DNA from: DASZJY01 sp036260255
GTDB lineage: Bacteria > Actinomycetota > Acidimicrobiia > Acidimicrobiales > AC-14
Length of the DNA: 40,107 bases
Assembly: GCA_036260255.1 (NCBI GenBank)
Contig: DATAAF010000036.1
Span: forward strand, 1 to 40,107
Reading direction: 5' to 3'
Every line of letters starts with the position of its first letter. Positions within the stretch are counted from its first letter, which is position 1. The notes under the pieces are model-generated. The model did no database searches. It saw only the letters and a program-made list of their open reading frames with translations, and had not been told where the DNA came from. Below, in pieces: positions 37,938 through 40,107 of this stretch. The translations under genes and the position numbers were made by a program.

Positions 37938-39011
37938 ATGACCCTCCCGTTGCGACCGCCCGTGGCGCCGATGCTGGCGACCCTCGCTCGTGAGCTCCCC
38001 GCCGGCGACCTCGTCTTCGAGCCCAAGTGGGACGGCTTCCGCTGCCTGGTCTTCGGCGACGACGACCACGTCGAGCTTTACTCGCGGAACGACCGTCCCC
38101 TGGCCCGCTACTTCCCCGAGCTCGTGGAGTCGCTCCTCGCGCTGGCCGAGCCCCGGTTCGTCCTCGACGGCGAGATCGTGGTGCGAGGCCCCGACGGCGT
38201 GGACTTCGGCGCCCTCATGCTGCGCCTCCACCCCTCGCCCTCGCGGGTGGCCCGGCTGCGCGCCGAGACGCCGGCGTCGTTCGTCACCTTCGACCTGCTC
38301 GTGCTGGGCGACCGCGACCTGCGTCCTACCCCGTTCGCCGAGCGCCGCGCCCGCCTGACCGAGCTGCTCGCCGGCGCGCCGGCGCCCATAGTGCTGACCC
38401 CGCTCACCGAGGATCGGGACGTGGCGGCGGCGTGGCTCGACCGGTTCGGCGGGGGCGGGATCGACGGTGTGGTCGCCAAGGACCCCGGCGCGCCCTACCA
38501 GGGCGGCCGCCGGTCGAAGTCGTGGCTCAAGGTGAAGCGGGAGCGGACAGCGGAGTGCGTCGTCGGCGGCGTGCGCCTGCTCGACGACGAGCCGGTGGTG
38601 GCGTCGCTCCTCCTCGGCCTGTACGACGCCGAGGGCCGGCTCCGCCACGTGGGGGTGACCGCGTCGTTCACCAAGGCGCAGCGCCGCCAGCTGGTGGAGG
38701 ACGTGCGCCCGTACGTCACCTCCATCGCCGGCCACCCTTGGGAGCACGGGTTCGCGTTGGAGGGGGGCCCCATCGGGCGCCTCGCCGGGGCGGCCGGAGC
38801 GTGGGACCCGGCGACGATGGAGCGGGACTGGTGGCCCCTGCGCCCGGCGCTGGTCTGCGAGGTCGCCTACGACCACGTCGACGCCGGCGGGCGGTGGCGC
38901 CACCCCGCCCGGTTCCGGCGCTGGCGCCCCGACCGCGACCCGGCGTCTTGCACGTTCGACCAGCTGGCCTACGTCGCACCGTCGCTCGACGAGGTCCTCC
39001 ACCCGTCGTGA
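37938..39011 (+). CDS. ATP-dependent DNA ligase (LigC/LigD-ligase type)
   Basis: A 357-aa ligase with the nucleotidyltransferase core: catalytic Lys30 in EPKWDGFR (motif I, KxDG), FVLDGEIVV (motif III, ~73-81), FVTFDLLVLGD (~113-123), GIDGVVAKDPGAPY (motif IV/IVa, ~175-188) and SWLKVKR (motif V, ~195-201). The OB-fold C-terminus ends RFRRWRPDRDP. This is the stand-alone LigC-like form, used in NHEJ-type or base-excision repair. ATG 37938 has no SD; it forms an ATGA with a short upstream frame. Its stop overlaps the start of the polymerase gene (GTGA), so the two are an operon. No Ku gene lies in the window. Confidence 0.93.
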   Translation: MTLPLRPPVAPMLATLARELPAGDLVFEPKWDGFRCLVFGDDDHVELYSRNDRPLARYFPELVESLLALAEPRFVLDGEIVVRGPDGVDFGALMLRLHPSPSRVARLRAETPASFVTFDLLVLGDRDLRPTPFAERRARLTELLAGAPAPIVLTPLTEDRDVAAAWLDRFGGGGIDGVVAKDPGAPYQGGRRSKSWLKVKRERTAECVVGGVRLLDDEPVVASLLLGLYDAEGRLRHVGVTASFTKAQRRQLVEDVRPYVTSIAGHPWEHGFALEGGPIGRLAGAAGAWDPATMERDWWPLRPALVCEVAYDHVDAGGRWRHPARFRRWRPDRDPASCTFDQLAYVAPSLDEVLHPS

Positions 39012-39922
39012 GGAGAGAGGTCCAGGTCGACGGGCGGTCACTGAGCCTCTCCAACCTCGACAAGGTGCTGTGGCCCCGTCTGGGGCTCACCAAGGGCTGG
39101 CTCATCGAGTACTACCGGCGCGTCGCGCCGGTCCTGCTGCCCCACGTCCGCGGCCATCCCATGACCCTGCACCGATATCCGGACGGGGTCGACGGCATCC
39201 ACTGGTTCGAGACCCGGGCGCCGGCCCACCCGCCGTGGGTCGAAACGGTGACCTTCGAGATGGCCCGGTCGGGGAAGGTGTTCGACGTTGCCGTCCTGAA
39301 CGACCTGCCATCGCTCGTGTGGGCGGCGCAGATCGCCACCATCGAGCTGCACCCCTATCTGGGAACGGTCGGCGCCCTCGACCGGCCGGCGGCGGTCGTC
39401 TTCGACCTCGACCCCGGTCCCCCGGCCACGGTGGCCGACTGCTGCCGGGTCGCCATGCGGATCCGTGCCCTCCTCGCCGACCTCGGCCTGCGTGCCTGGG
39501 CCAAGACCTCGGGCTGGTCGGGCCTGCACGTCTACGTCCCGGTCAACGGCTCGGCCGGCTTCGACGAGACCAAGCCCTTCGCCCGCGCCGTGGCCCGCCG
39601 CCTGGAGCAGGAGGACCCCGAGTCGGTGACCTCCCAGATGGCCCGGACCAAGCGCCCGGGCAAGGTCTTCGTCGACTGGAGCCAGAACGACGCCGGCAAG
39701 TCGACGGTGGCGCCCTACTCCCTCCGCGGCTGGGAGGTGCCGACCGTCTCGATGCCGGTCGGGTGGGACGAGGTGGAGGCGGCCGCCACGAGCGGCGACG
39801 CCCGATCGCTCATCTTCGTCGCCGACGACGCCCTCCGGCGTGCCGAGGCCAACGACCCCTTCGCCCCCGTCGCCACGCTCACCCAGCGACTGCCGGAGGG
39901 GGAACTGCCGGCCGAACCTTAG
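39008..39922 (+). CDS. LigD-type polymerase (PolDom/primase-polymerase)
   Basis: A 304-aa stand-alone archaeo-eukaryotic primase-like polymerase equivalent to the LigD polymerase domain. It has the NLDKVLWP start (~16-23), TKGWLIEYY, HPMTLHRYPDGV, the metal-binding DLDPG (133-137), KTSGWSGLHVYVPV (His near 170), and a C-terminal KVFVDWSQN with the third acidic residue, then PYSLRGWEVPTVSMPV. It fills and extends DNA ends during NHEJ. In most mycobacteria it is fused to a nuclease and a ligase; here it is separate. GTG 39008 overlaps the ligase stop by four bases. Its stop (TAG) overlaps the stop of the convergent partial gene at 39919. Confidence 0.93.
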   Translation: MRREVQVDGRSLSLSNLDKVLWPRLGLTKGWLIEYYRRVAPVLLPHVRGHPMTLHRYPDGVDGIHWFETRAPAHPPWVETVTFEMARSGKVFDVAVLNDLPSLVWAAQIATIELHPYLGTVGALDRPAAVVFDLDPGPPATVADCCRVAMRIRALLADLGLRAWAKTSGWSGLHVYVPVNGSAGFDETKPFARAVARRLEQEDPESVTSQMARTKRPGKVFVDWSQNDAGKSTVAPYSLRGWEVPTVSMPVGWDEVEAAATSGDARSLIFVADDALRRAEANDPFAPVATLTQRLPEGELPAEP

Positions 39923-40107
39923 AGCCGGGAGAGCCGGTCTCCGCAGCTCATGGCCAGCTCCTTGGTCGACCGTGTCGCCAGGGCGTCGATGTCCGACACC
40001 AGACCGGTCATGCCCAGCGCCTCGGCGGTGTTGGACGACGCGGTCAACAGCTCGCATGCCCGGGCGCGGTCACCCGGATCGTCCCTCACCAGCAGCATCC
40101 GTGCGTA
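39919..40107 (-). CDS. 3' end of a TPR/regulator-like gene (partial)
   Basis: An open frame runs from the window edge to a TAA at 39921-39919, giving 62 residues. It reads ARMLLVRDDPGDRARACELL, ASSNTAEALGMTGLVSDIDA and ends MSCGDRLSRL. The ARMLL..DDPGDR.RA.ELL...A..LGM pattern is the usual tail of TPR units in large actinobacterial ATPase/cyclase or LuxR regulators. Only the C-terminus is visible, so the enzyme domain is unknown. It converges on and overlaps the polymerase gene by four bases. Confidence 0.6.
   Translation of the reverse strand, partial: YARMLLVRDDPGDRARACELLTASSNTAEALGMTGLVSDIDALATRSTKELAMSCGDRLSRL

Noticed and set aside
37894..37941. 15-codon frame upstream of the ligase (ends ATGA on the ligase start) as a gene
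   Set aside because: No SD, and the nearest -10 would place the transcript start after its ATG; kept only as part of the operon finding.
37894..37941. Riboswitch or RNA gene upstream of the ligase
   Set aside because: Only about 85 nt separate the DUF3800 hairpin from the ligase, and no conserved riboswitch core is visible.
1..40107. A complete novel defence or mobile system
   Set aside because: DUF3800, a STAND-type regulator and NHEJ enzymes are adjacent, but there is no integrase, transposase, toxin domain, restriction or CRISPR component, so a defence claim is not supported.

Overview
The window is about 40 kb of very GC-rich, almost gap-free DNA, with divergent genes whose start codons overlap, convergent genes whose stop codons overlap, and many genes that look leaderless. 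This style, together with the gene families present (DUF1360, DUF6766, split LigD-type repair enzymes, kelch/RTX secreted proteins, large LuxR/TPR regulators), points to a high-GC actinobacterium, possibly of the Acidimicrobiia. There is no rRNA or other phylogenetic marker, so the class-level placement is inference. I recognise no tRNA, rRNA, CRISPR array, insertion sequence or prophage, and no gene-free stretch exceeds 300 bases.

Layout. 1-6.4 kb: a strong hairpin, a 63-aa small protein, a DUF985 cupin divergent from the ribosome-associated GTPase TypA/BipA, a DUF1360 protein, a DUF6766 membrane protein, a transmembrane Ser/Thr protein kinase and a MerR regulator. 6.5-10.6 kb: a polytopic membrane protein with a duplicated His/Asp motif divergent from MerR, a small two-helix protein, a GNAT acetyltransferase, a frameshifted vanadium-haloperoxidase/PAP2-like lipoprotein and a small acidic protein. 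10.7-16.7 kb: an orotate-phosphoribosyltransferase-like gene, an ArsR regulator, an acyl-AMP ligase overlapping an acyl carrier protein, a TPR protein and a DHA2-type MFS exporter; the last four or five may act together as a small acyl-activation and export locus. 16.7-23.7 kb: a GGDEF-EAL c-di-GMP enzyme, a stand-alone Nfu N-terminal domain protein divergent from a SirB1-like protein, an OmpR-type response regulator with its histidine kinase and an RDD membrane protein, then an unrecognised membrane protein with a helix-hairpin-helix-like tail. 23.7-28.9 kb: a single-chain, two-halved ABC exporter, an endonuclease-III-like HhH protein and two overlapping small unknown genes. 29-34 kb: a polytopic membrane protein, a kelch-plus-RTX secreted protein, DNA polymerase IV under a clear SOS box, an anchored secreted protein and a small dimeric alpha/beta-barrel protein. 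34-40.1 kb: a frameshifted LuxR-family ATPase regulator, a frameshifted DUF3800 gene, a two-gene NHEJ-type operon (ATP-dependent ligase plus LigD-type polymerase) and the 3' end of another regulator-like gene.

Cross-cutting observations. (a) At least seven starts are preceded by a TANNNT element only 6-8 bases upstream, and several more by a CANNNT variant, which indicates widespread leaderless transcription; I used this to choose starts. (b) Five single-base homopolymer indels break three otherwise well-conserved genes. All reading frames close after correcting them, so sequencing or assembly error is as likely as real decay. (c) A ~50-bp dispersed repeat occurs once between divergent genes and once in frame inside the linker of the ABC exporter. 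No complete novel defence or mobile system can be demonstrated; the strongest unknowns are the MerR-paired membrane protein, the HhH-tailed membrane protein and the dispersed repeat.
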